From Sipunculus nudus (Eukaryota; Annelida; Sipuncula; Golfingiida; Sipunculidae), in NCBI GenBank assembly GCA_026874595.1, contig CM049309.1, positions 10,441,076 to 10,505,075 on the forward strand: a stretch of DNA of 64,000 nucleotides, read 5' to 3'. Below the pieces are notes generated by a model, which saw only the letters and a list, made by a program, of their open reading frames with translations, did no database searches and was not told the origin of the DNA. The translations under genes were made by a program, and so were the position numbers. Positions 50,522-61,244 of this stretch are shown here, piece after piece; position 1 is the stretch's first letter, and each line of letters opens with the position of its first letter.

Positions 50522-50576
50522 AATATATACATATATATATATATATATATAAATATATACATATATATATATATAC
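50435..50576. repeat. (TA)n microsatellite with ATACAT interruptions
   Basis: About 140 bp of TA with periodic AAATATATACAT interruptions, suggesting a higher-order duplication of the interrupted block. Confidence 0.95.
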
Positions 50577-51489
50577 ATTTTTTTTTGTACATCACCTCTG
50601 CTGCCAGTGATATCTGAACTTTCCAGGTCGTTATTGCCTCAAACAGGATTCATTTAATATTTTGGTTCATTGAACGTTTACCGAGGGCAGCACCAAAGCT
50701 ACCTTACAGGCTTTTAAAGTTGTCTTGATTCTCAAGCTAAAGATTAAAAACAAAGGATAAAATTCGCTCATATGATTTTGTGCATGTTAAAATCCATGTG
50801 GCCGTCAACGTATTTGTGTACGTAAGTATTCGTGAAAAATGCTATAATTACGGTTTTCACGTTTTTGGTCTGCGTGGAAGACAGGATTCCTGATAAATGA
50901 CGCAATTCTAGCGGTGTTATTTATTATTTTTTTTGGGGGGGGGGATCCACTTCATATGTTTGTTGTACTACCTTTGAAATTACTGCCAGTTCACCTTATC
51001 GGTTTATAAGTAAATACGAACACATGCATGGGTTTTGAAGCAATGTTCGATGCATATGCGCAAATACATGCACATACACAGGTACGCCCACACGGGGTTT
51101 AAGCTTAAATGCTATTCACTTACCATTTCTGTAGGAAAACGTGATTTCTGGCTTACTCTGCGTACTTATCAATTAATTTTATTTCTTAATTTTCGTAAAC
51201 GAAAGTTCCTAAAATCCCTCTTTGACGGTTGTACGAACTAGTTGATCTACTATAGTCCTCTTCACCACCTGCTGTCCATCGGTTTTTTGTAGACAATTTT
51301 CTTAAAAAGTTTAAAATTTTCAATTATATCCAACATATGGAGGTGGCAACTTAATATTGCAATTAAGAATTTTTCAATAAATCCCCAGTTTATGTTTCGC
51401 AACATTTTTGTCTATTCACAATAATCTGGTAGGTATGTGGTGTCCCTGCGTGAGTAGTCATCTTTGTTTTAGCTGATTATAATTTTTAG
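50577..51489. other. Intergenic, no gene seen
   Basis: G10 run at 50935-50944; nothing else recognised. Confidence 0.5.
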
Positions 51490-51962
51490 ATTGATTTTAG
51501 GGACTCCAGTTGAGACATTTTTTAGGGACTACGACTTGTACTCGGAGGTAAGGACTCGAGAAATCAGGCCGAGTCAATCTCGAGTCGAGCAGAAAGAACT
51601 ACTCACAGAATATTACAATAAAAGACTGTATATACCAAGCTTTAGGTCTGCATCAGGAGCTTAATGTAATTAAACCTTTAAAGTAAAAGGCATATGTAAA
51701 CTTACATACAAATAGTTATATTAATCTCAAAATTTCCATTATAAATTTCCTTTAATAAAGAGATTTTTTTTGGACTCGGACTTGGACTGGGGTTCCAGTC
51801 TTCCAGATGAATCGGACTCGAAGGTGGACTTGGACTCGGACCTCAAAGACTCGGACTTGGACTCGTGGAGCCTGGACTCAGACTTGCACTCACTCGGACT
51901 TAGATGGTGTGGACTCGACTACATCACGGGGGGGGGGGGGGGGGGGGGGGAGGGGGGGGGGG
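51490..51962 (+). repeat. GGACTCGGACTT-type simple repeat ending in a 23-G run
   Basis: Degenerate tandem GGACTT/GGACTCG hexamers occur at 51765-51925, with related GACTCGAG sequence at 51540-51600. The array ends in G23 (51928-51950), one A, and G11 (51952-51962). Its translation (Asp-Ser-Asp-Leu repeats) is a by-product of the repeat. Confidence 0.85.
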
Positions 51963-54040
51963 CTCAGCACCATGTCATAAGGGCATCGTGTGCGCCAGGA
52001 GTGTTAGCACACTTGGCACAGGACTCTCGCATGCAAGGATGCAAGAGTGCTCAACGCTTAATTAGAGGATGGTTTTTGGTATGAGCGTATATTATACTAT
52101 TTCCTAATGTTGATCAACATTAGATCGAAAAAGAGGAGCCCCTCTTCGCATCCCCACTGTATCCGCCCCTGGGATCTGATACAAAGGGGGGGGGGGGTGA
52201 TTCATAGGGGTAAGATTAAAAATATACGGTCAAGCAGAAAGGTTGAATATAAAGGTAGTAAGTCAAGAAAGTTTTATAAATCCAGTATACAAATCTTACT
52301 CTCTGAATAGCATCACTCCTGTATTGATGCCCCTGCAAGGAGAGTCCGACCAAAAGGAAGAACCAATTCAGAATTGATATAATGTGACTAGATGCATGAT
52401 GCAAGTATAACATTATGGACTGTTATGAATTACATAAATGTGGTGCTGACATTGTGAGAAATTATGAGATTATATCGAGATCTATAGTCTTGTAGAAGTT
52501 GGTTGAAACGTTGTCGACGTTAGAAGTACATATAGAGAGGGGTAAAGACAAGTCATATACAACCACAATTATTTTTATGGGAAAATAAAAAATTCGTCTT
52601 GTCGGGAAACTGCTTATACAAAATATATTCTCTTTAGCTTTAGGCAATCTGTTATGTGATGATATAATGGCATATACGTGTACATGGCCATAGAATCGGG
52701 CGTCTTGGATGACGTATTCACAATGGAATTGGAAGTAACGTTAACGTATTTTGATGTCCGATATACTTGTGGATCTTCTAACAGGACAAACAGTGAATCA
52801 CCAACACGTCAAATTCAATAGAGTATCCGCAAACAAAAATAAACTATATAACAATACAGGGGCCCAATCACCAATAAAGGATGTTGAGTTAACACGAAAA
52901 ATAGCTTCTTCCCTTTAAAATGAATCTGTAACTGCCAAAATATTGCCATGAAACAGTGGACCGGGCGCGATGACAGGTGTTAACATAAACATAACGCGTG
53001 GGGCAATGTGCATTGCTGAGTCAAAACACGTGTCAATCAGGAGATGCCCGGTCTGACTTGGCCAAAGAAAAAAAAAGAATACAAGTTTCTGCTGGCTGAA
53101 ACACCGCGTGTTGCCCCTCTTAATCGGACTTCCGGTCACGCGCCCTTGTTATGGTAAACAGACTATGTTTACCACCACGCAAAGCCATAACATGCTGTTA
53201 AACAGTCGTATGCGAGGGAATGAGACCGTGTGTTTGGATGGTTTTCCTGGGAAACATTTTTATAAGGCAAAACTGAACTGATAGTGTGAAAGAAAAGGCA
53301 TAAAAGCTCCTGATTATGTCCCTTTAATGTATATATATTAGCTTAATGTGTTGCCACACAATCCAATATTTACCAGTAAAAACGCCGGCAGCATCTCGAT
53401 AGTGTTCTCTCCACCCACAAGATGGCGCTCTACTCACGGCGACCGATTAGGAAGGAATTGCAATTATGGACGACAGACATTGAACCATTTTTATATTAAA
53501 AGGTGCCGTTGACCTTTATTGTAAATAGAAATGTGCACTTGTAATTCTGGATTTATGAATTTGGTCCCGTCAAAGACAGAAAAACTATATTTATGCCAAA
53601 GAGTAAACTGGAGGTTTTGGACCGTAAAGGTCCTCAATTAGGGCCTCGCGATCGCCAGTTTCTCCAAAGGGCTGTCCTGAAGCCAATTCGGATGTCAGAC
53701 TGGTCTGAAATTTATCATCACAAATAATCTAAATAGGACCAACTTGAAGAAAAAACACAGCATTACCTAAAAAGTTATTGCGAAAGTATTTTAAAATATT
53801 TGCCTGGCAGCCATACATTTAATTTAACAGGGGCCTAAAAAAAGTATTCTTTTGAGATAATGCATGGAAAAGAAAGCATCACTGACAGAAGGACGGCCCT
53901 ACCAAGTGATTACTATATAGGGTTCCGCTTTTCAAGCTTGCTCCTATTGTCTAAATTTCATTGATCACTCATATCTATACACCAGGCCTAGGCTGGCTCA
54001 GAAAACTAGTAAAGAATTTCAGTATTCTGTTACATTTCTG

Positions 54041-54042
<2 letters not shown>
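51963..54042. other. Intergenic with a CTCF/YY1-like site and balanced blocks
   Basis: G12 at 52186-52197. CCACAAGATGGCGC (53415-53428) fits the CTCF consensus apart from one base and also contains a YY1-type AAGATGGCG. Balanced, repeat-free sequence at about 52930-53250 and 53600-53700 could be regulatory. No exon recognised. Confidence 0.45.

Positions 54043-54121
<79 letters not shown>
54043..54121. repeat. (AT)n-(ATT)n compound microsatellite
   Basis: A pure AT run passes directly into (ATT/TTA)n of about 36 bp. Confidence 0.97.
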
Positions 54122-54123
<2 letters not shown>

Positions 54124-54139
54124 AATATATTATATTTTA

Positions 54140-54260
54140 ATGGGAGTGCTGAATGCCCTAACTGTTATACACGAAGGCACGCCCTCCTGCCCTAGCACTG
54201 TTAAATTAGGGTATACGAAGGTAGACCTTCCTGCCTTAACTGTTGTATGTAAACCTTCAC
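54140..54260 (+). repeat. Short tandem repeat, about 50-bp unit, two to three copies
   Basis: GCCCTAACTGTTATACACGAAGG, CCCTAGCACTGTTAAATTAG and GCCTTAACTGTTGTATG head related units. Confidence 0.65.
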
Positions 54261-54389
54261 AAACCCCATTAAACTGAAAAGAGCACCAGCAATTTCTTTG
54301 TATCACGATTTGGTCTTAAAACCCTGTGATGAAGAGATACGATAAATAAGGAATCAATTCGATTTCTAAGCGCCTACTATATATGTAAC

Positions 54390-54720
54390 TAGAATACGGG
54401 TAGTCGAAAAGCGACTTCGTGTATCCGCCTAAATCAGAGAGGTACGGGTGAAGTGGTGATAGGATATAAAGGTAATGGGTAAACCTTGTGTGGTAGATGA
54501 CAAAATTTCAGGCTGATCCGTCACACCAGTCCTGAGATATTAGCATGAAGGTCTGGAGCGTAAACGGGGAGGTAGGTGGCGCCACCTGTCACAAAATCGA
54601 AAACCTTTCCAAGATGTATAAACGTGCAAAATTTCAGCCCGATCGGTCAAACGAGTCCAGAGATATGGGGGTTTATGTATGAACACAGACGCACAGGTGG
54701 ACGCAGAGCGCAGAGGAAAT
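54390..54720 (+). repeat. Dispersed repeat R4, single copy
   Basis: GAATACGGGTAGTCG...CGTGTATCCGCC...ATCAGAGAGGTACGGGT, then GGTGGCGCCACCTGTC, then CAAAATTTCAGCCCGAT and an ACAGACG...GGTGGACG end. The same order of blocks opens the tandem array at 59357. No coding capacity. Confidence 0.75.
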
Positions 54721-54722
54721 AA

Positions 54723-54726
<4 letters not shown>

Positions 54727-54784
<58 letters not shown>
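54727..54784. repeat. (AT)n microsatellite
   Basis: AT run of 58 bp directly 3' of R4. Confidence 0.97.
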
Positions 54785-54788
<4 letters not shown>

Positions 54789-55008
54789 CCAATATCCTAT
54801 ATATAAAAATGATAAAAATATATAAAACCAAATAAAAATCTTTTTTTCGCATACCGCATTCAGTGCAGCGGCGTCGAGAGCCAGGCCAGGCCTCGGGGCA
54901 TCATATCTTAAGGGCCAACTACCCCTCTACAAATGAATATCTGCTGAATATTTAACATAGACTTTAGAGCATTCATAATAGGGGAGGGGGCTGGCACCAC
55001 AAACACAC

Positions 55009-55011
<3 letters not shown>

Positions 55012-55050
<39 letters not shown>
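55012..55050. repeat. (TA)n microsatellite
   Basis: TA run of 39 bp. Confidence 0.97.
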
Positions 55051-55056
<6 letters not shown>

Positions 55057-55399
55057 TATAGTTTCGTAGCGTTTTAAAAGTGTTGGTCTGGAAGAGGGTA
55101 TCCCCCTCACACGCTTTGGAAGTCATCTTTAATTACAGATTGGAAAAAAAATTGTTATGTTCCAAAGCAGACCTCTGTAAGGTTATCAGTTTAAATACAT
55201 GTATTGCATATACAAGTAGGTCAATATTTCCAACCGTTTTCACTAAAATGAATTGCATTATATTTAATTCCCTAACCTGTAAAAACTACACAATAATGAC
55301 CTTTGACTAAACACACTCAGTTAAGAAATGAAGTCATGCACAGTTGTTTTCACATGAGGCATGTAGAATGAGAAGAAATACAATGGATTTTCTATTCAA

Positions 55400-55870
55400 A
55401 TTAATGGATTTTACCTCATTTCACATCGACCTCCACCCTTCGGCCAAATTCTATGTGTAATAGTCACATGTGGTAACGTTTATCACATTTCATCAAGGTT
55501 GTAACGGTGAATGATAAACGCAGTTGTGAATATAAGATTATTTATTCTTTCTCAGCAACTAAACATCTAATGGGACCTTGCTCGCCTTAATTAATGAATC
55601 AAAGTCTAATTTCCTTCCATTGCTGCCTCCACCGAAAGAATTCCCAATTTGGACAATCTATTTAGGCACAAAGTAGAAAGGAGGACATCTGTTTCACAAC
55701 CCTGTGTGCGAGTGTAAGACAAAACGTTTTATATTTGAAGCATTGGCGCAATCTGTAGGGGGAATGGGGCCTGGGAACCCGTCTCCCCCCTTTCCAAATT
55801 CCAGCCGGGGAATTTAAGTTAAATCCTACAATTAAGCTTGCTCACAACAGGGAATGTATTAAGCGAAGCA
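55400..55870. promoter_or_regulatory. Candidate cis-regulatory island
   Basis: Repeat-free, more balanced block. It contains the inverted pair CGTTTATCA (55477-55485) and TGATAAACG (55512-55520), GATA/Fox-like cores in opposite orientation, and a TTAATTAATGAATCAAAG homeodomain-like cluster at about 55588. No exon recognised. Confidence 0.35.
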
Positions 55871-56144
55871 CCGCAGATCATAAATCGTGAAAAATACCTT
55901 CAATATGAAGTGTCATTTTGAGTGGTCTGTGGACATAGCAAAAATGCAAAACAAAGGGACATTACTTGTCCATACTCACGTCTGGATTATCTCTGAATTT
56001 ATTTCCTTTAAAATAAAATTTCAGTTTCGCGGCGGATTTTAACTTTTTCAGGACCTAAAACAAGCATTCACAAGCGGTGGCTGCCGCGATTCATTGCAGC
56101 CGTCACGTAAATTTTTCAGAAGGGTTCATGCATTGTCCTGAAAT

Positions 56145-56232
56145 ATCTCTGGACCCTATCGTCCTATGTTAGATCTGTTTCACCTGCGGCCGTCCAACAG
56201 GTAAAACACATAGGACGATAGGGTCCAGAGAT
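56145..56232. repeat. Perfect 25-bp-arm hairpin with nested inner stem
   Basis: The arm 56145-56169 (starting ATCTCTGGACCCTATCG) is exactly complementary to 56208-56232 (ending CGATAGGGTCCAGAGAT). The 38-nt loop holds a second stem, GTTTCACCTG against CAGGTAAAAC, with one mismatch. The total is an 88-nt fold-back. Perfect arms in an otherwise diverged region suggest recent origin, gene conversion or selection on structure. Confidence 0.93.
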
Positions 56233-56280
56233 GGACTTGGATTGTCCTTAATCTTGACATGCGTATTGATTATGGATAGT

Positions 56281-56844
56281 TTAAACAAGGGACCTATGGG
56301 TCACGGCGCTTAGCTGTTATATATGATAAAAAAATATTATTTAGAAATGAGGCACATGCTGGTTTTGTGTGGTCAAAAATATAAGCTGTATTATGAGTTG
56401 TTGTTGTTTAGCTTATGTATGATTTTGATAGTACCTTTGGAGACAGGGGAGAGGATTGATTTCATTTATTTTATTAACAAATGGAGTACAATTGTCACAC
56501 AGATTTTGACTTGGCCATATAACTTAAAAGCAGAACATAAAATATAAGAGTTTAACTATTTATTAAACAAGGGACCCATGGGTCACGGCGCTCAGCTGTT
56601 ATATATGATAAAAAATATGATTTGGAAAAGAGGCACATGCTTGTTTTGTGTTGTAATAAATACAAGCTTTATTATGAGTTGCTGGTGTTTAGCTTATGTA
56701 TGATTTTGATAGTATCTTTGGAGACATGAAAGAGGATTGATTTCATTTATTTTATTAACAAATGGAGTGCTATTGTCACGCAGATTTTGACTTGGCCATA
56801 CAACTTATAAGCAGCACATATAATAAAAGAGTTTAACTATTTAT
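56281..56844 (+). repeat. 282-bp tandem duplication
   Basis: TTAAACAAGGGACC(T/C)ATGGG at 56281 recurs at 56563 (period 282). The copies stay co-linear to AAGAGTTTAACTATTTAT at about 56844, with roughly one difference every ten bases. Neither copy codes for anything recognisable. Confidence 0.93.
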
Positions 56845-57471
56845 CAAAATTTAAAAACAAATATTGTGCCAATATAATTTTATTTTAAAAAAATAAGAAA
56901 ACCATATGATTTTTTAAAATAAATATAACTGAAATGATTATTGAAATAATATTATAGAATATATTCATGAATGCATTCATGAATACATTTTGAAAGTATC
57001 TGCACTGGTATTCAAATACTTTCATTTTTACCTGAATTCCCATTCTTATGCAATAAAAATTTTTAATGCAGTACATATTCATATTAGTATTCAAATACAT
57101 TTGCAAAGCATTCGCACCATGTCTAGTATTTATTCAGTTTTAGCCAAACAATGATATTGAGAATCCAGAATATAAAAAATTCACAAATTTAAATAATGAT
57201 TATAAGTACCTGTTTTTATGGCTTTTATTTATGTTAAAAAAATAAATGTAATATATTCACTTTGGACTACTTTCACATCAATGTACACACTAGACACAGT
57301 AGGAATCTAGATTAATATTATCAACTGCATCTTTGTCTATCATTAATTTCCTTCATATGATCCCTAATGATTAGTAATGAATAATATGATTTATTTTTTT
57401 ATCATTAAAATTTCACTGAAAAATACCATAGGTGACTGCATGATGTTATTTGGAATAACATTGACATTGAC
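56845..57471. other. Intergenic, very AT-rich
   Basis: Contains ATTCATGAATGCATTCATGAATACATT, an ATGAAT-type local repeat, near 56962. No gene. Confidence 0.5.
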
Positions 57472-59194
57472 ATTCTATCCATCCATAGAAGATTCTTACA
57501 TCATCGGTAACTGCAAGTTAATTTTCTGTTACTCATCAACTAACAAATTCCTTTTCTATAATTTTTCTTTAATTTGTTATAAAAAACCAATACAAAATTA
57601 TTAATTTATTGTTTATTGTTATGTTGTTTTTCAAAACAACTACTAGATGAGTTGGGTTGGACACCTGGATCAACTGTGGCTGGGCATTAGCTGCCTGGCT
57701 GCCCCAGTGTATGCTTCGCTCAAGCATGCATAATTTGATGAAAGGTCAACAAGGTCAACATACAGGTGACCGAAGAGGGGCTGGATTAAGCCTGGGTCTG
57801 ACATGGTCTCATAAAAACATTAATAAAAGCTGCAATATTTAGCAAATTTCTTTCAATTTTCTAAACTACAAAGATGAAATCCTTATGTGTGCATAATATG
57901 AAAATTATATCAACAGTGCTCTCAGGAAACAAACGTGCCATGGTCAAAGTTTGGCAAAATTTAAGGTACTAATTTTATATTAATACTAATAACTTATAAA
58001 ATTTGAAAAATTCAGAACTAATTTTTGGTATTCAATTGAATCTTGATTAAATAATGTTACATCCCTGACAAAAATCTCTAGCTTCACCAATCCTCTTGTT
58101 AAGGGAGTAAATATATTTCTTGATTTTTTTTACAAAGTGCATTATGTTTGGGCCCATAACTTAACACAATTACGCAAAACTGACATCATTTCTGGCATGT
58201 GCATAGAGAATGTATAGAAGAATATGTATATTATATATGATTAAAGTCAGATCAGTGGTTTTGATATAAGGCAGTCTTGAAGTGTAACAATGGGTTTTTA
58301 ATGGAAAAATGAAGTTTTCCATTAATATCTCGTAGGTATTAAGTCCTAGTGACCAAATTCATGGCATGGTAGGGGATTTTGGAGACATCTAATTGTATGC
58401 CAGATTTTAGGAACTGAGAGTTGAAGCTGGGGAGCTGAGCTCTTGCTAACTGCATAACACTAGCTTGATGTAAACAATGTTACATGGTGCTTGAAAACTT
58501 GAATAAAATCTACAGTTTTTTATCAACTGGTTTCAAATTTTTGGTGTAACAGACAAAAATGCTAACAAAAACATGCTTTGAAAATTAAATCCACAGCAGT
58601 AACAGGTAAAAGACGTGCCAAGTTGGGCAAAATTTAATGCATCAATTTTTTATTTTTGTTAATATTTTTAAAAATTTAAAAGATTTTGATCTAATTTTGT
58701 GTATACAATTTAATTTTGATTAATTAAAATTATATTACTTGAAAAAAGTCCATAGCTTTAACATGTTTTGTGTTAAGTGATCAAATATCTTTCCTGATTT
58801 TTTACAAAATGCATTATGTTTGGGCCCTTAACTTTTTTAAATTATATAATATAGACATAATTTCTGGCATGTACATAAGAACTATATAGAGGAATATTTA
58901 TGGTAAATATGAGGAAAAACAGATGAGTGGTTTTGATATTAGGCAGTCCTGAAGTGTGAAAATAGGTTTTTAATAAAAAATTGAGGTTTTTCCTTAATTT
59001 CTCAAAGGAACCAAGTCGCAAAGACCCAGTTTTCAGCTTGGTAGGAGATCTTGGGGACATCTAACATTATGCTGAATTTTGGATTTCTAGGTCTTACGGT
59101 TTCAAAACGTGCCACATCGACGGACGGACGGACGGACGACGGACAATGGACCACGACTATAGCTCAGATGACTTATAGTCAGCTGAGCTAAAAA
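57472..59194 (-). mobile_element. Dispersed repeat R2, copy 2 (inverted, 1.72 kb)
   Basis: Reverse-complement counterpart of 37469-39240. It has the same 29-bp palindrome (59161-59189), the CGGA tract (59120-59143), both internal units and the same 3' tail, and stops at the same base (ATTCTATCC at 57472, matching GGATAGAAT ending 39240). That sharp shared end marks the element boundary. No target-site duplication was found. It lies about 18 kb from copy 1 in opposite orientation. Confidence 0.9.
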
Positions 59195-59356
59195 TCCAAC
59201 GTGATTGATGCAACCACCTACTATATCTCATTTTACTTGTATATTCAAATAATAATTATAATTCTCTGTGCATGTCTAATTAATCACTGTTATTCTTCTG
59301 CATTTGTTCCTTAGCTCTTGTACAACCATATGCACTTTCCCAGCGAGGTCTATACA

Positions 59357-60805
59357 CAGCTGGAATACGGGCGACTATACGTGTATCCGCCATATCACAG
59401 AGGCATGGGTAAAATAAGGCAAGGAATATTCCTGACATGACATGACTCCAAATTTGGGGCATCAGTTATGCCAATTATACTCCTCATACATTGAACTCCT
59501 CAAGCCCAAGACACCAATCCACTACTGAGAAAATGTGCATGAATGTATTCTATAAAAACAACAGCAGGTGGCGCCACCTGTTTTGATCCACAACAAAGCG
59601 ATCAAAGACGGATAAACATGCCAAAATTTCAAGCCGATACATCCATCCACTCCTCAGATACGAGGGATTTTTACCCAGAGCAAACAGACGGATGGACGGC
59701 ACGCAAATTAATTTCAGATGGCGCCACCAGTCTTGATTACAAGATGGAGGTATCCATGGACATGGATCTATGGACATGCACAGTATCAGGCCAATAAGGC
59801 AAATCGCTTCTGGGAAAACGGCATTAATGTATTTTACAAAAACGGGAAGGTATTTATTAGTGCCACTTGTCTAATTAATAAGAAAACTCTCCAAGATGGA
59901 TGGACATGCTAAATTTCACACCAATACATTGAAACACTCCTTAGTTATGAGAAATTATCACCCAAAGCAAACACACGGATAGACGCCACGTAAAAACAAT
60001 TGAAAATAGCGCTACCAGCATCGAGTATGAGAGGAGGTATCCAAGATCTATGGACAAGCACAATTTCACGCCAATATGGCAAATCACTCCTGAGAAAAAG
60101 GCATTAATTTATACTAAAAAAACGGTAATGGCAGTGGCGCCACCTGTCTGGTCTACAAGTAAACTCTCCCAAATGGATGTACATGCTAAATTTCAGACTG
60201 ATACATTGAACCACTCCTGAGACATGAGCAATTTTCACCTAAAGCAAACATACGGATGGACGTCACACGAAAATGATTGCAGATGGTGCCAATACGTCAA
60301 ATTACTACTGACAAAAGGGCATTAGTTTGTACTAAGAAAACGGTAAGGTAGGTGGCGCCATCTGTCTGCTCTCCGAGAGAACTATCCCAGATGAATGTAC
60401 ATGCCAAATTTCAGACTCATACATTGAACAACTCCTGAGATATGAACAATTTTCACCTAAAGCAAACGTACGGATGGACTCCACACAAAAACGATTGCAT
60501 ATGGCACCACTTGTCTTGAATACGAGATGGAGGTATCAAGGATCTATGGACATGCATAATTTCAGTCCAATATGTTAAACATATCACAAGATGAAAGATG
60601 GCGAATGCAGGGACAGACCCCACACAAAAATCATTGTAGGTGGTGCCACCAGTCTCAAGTACAAGATTAAGAGATCCAAGATCTATGGACATGTTACATT
60701 TCAGCTCTATACAATGAACCATTACTGAGATATGGGCTGTTCTCAAAAAGACATACAGATTCATACTGCACAATATGGACTGCAGGTGGTGCCACCAGTC
60801 TTTGT
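59357..60805 (+). repeat. R4 tandem array, about 140-bp units, about 10 copies
   Basis: Units begin with (G/C)(A/T)GGTGGCGCCACCTG variants at about 59575, 59717, 59855, 60007, 60134, 60283, 60353, 60504, 60639 and 60783. They continue with ACATGCCAAATTTCAG, CCAATACATTGAACCACTCC, TGAGATATGAGCAATTTTCA and AAGCAAACATACGGATGGAC. Two unit types alternate (one with GGCATTAAT...AACGG, one with CAAACATACGG), giving a higher-order period near 285 bp. The first core, 59575-59590, is the perfect palindrome CAGGTGGCGCCACCTG. Confidence 0.9.
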
Positions 60806-61240
60806 TAGGCACAACTACATAGGTGAGCAAATAACTTATTGGGTTTCAGAAAGATCAATCTAAGGGTCTCAGAGTTCTTTGGAAAGGTACGTGGCGGAGG
60901 CAGTCGAAAACATAGTATCCAGAAAACTTTGCTGGAAAAAAAATGCATGTAGATAACATGCGTGAGAGTAGCTTTTTTGTTCTCTCCATATGATGCTCCA
61001 AACTGTTCATAATAACCTACTTTTACAAAAAAGGTATACTTTCGGATCAATGCACATCAAAAGAAATAAATGTTGTAAGTCAAAACAAACCAAGGATGAA
61101 AAGTAGGCATCTTGAAGATAATGTATGAAAAATAGGATTGAGACCAAAAAAGAGGCAGGTATATGATTTAGGGACAGCCTGAGAAAGGGGCAACTATGCC
61201 TACCCCTTTCTTTGCTTAGATGAGAAGGAGCCACGTGACA
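60806..61240. other. Intergenic, no gene seen
   Basis: Unique sequence between the R4 array and the inferred 3' end of the minus-strand gene. Confidence 0.5.
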
Positions 61241-61244
61241 CAAT

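Noticed and set aside
51770-52084. 104-codon frame rich in Asp-Ser-Asp-Leu
   Set aside because: Translation of the GGACTCGGACTT simple repeat followed by a G run (poly-Gly).
37638-59060. Frames at 37638-37862 (+) and 58842-59060 (-) with matching peptides
   Set aside because: They are equivalent positions of the two R2 copies. Replacement differences far outnumber silent ones, so they are not treated as a transposon protein.
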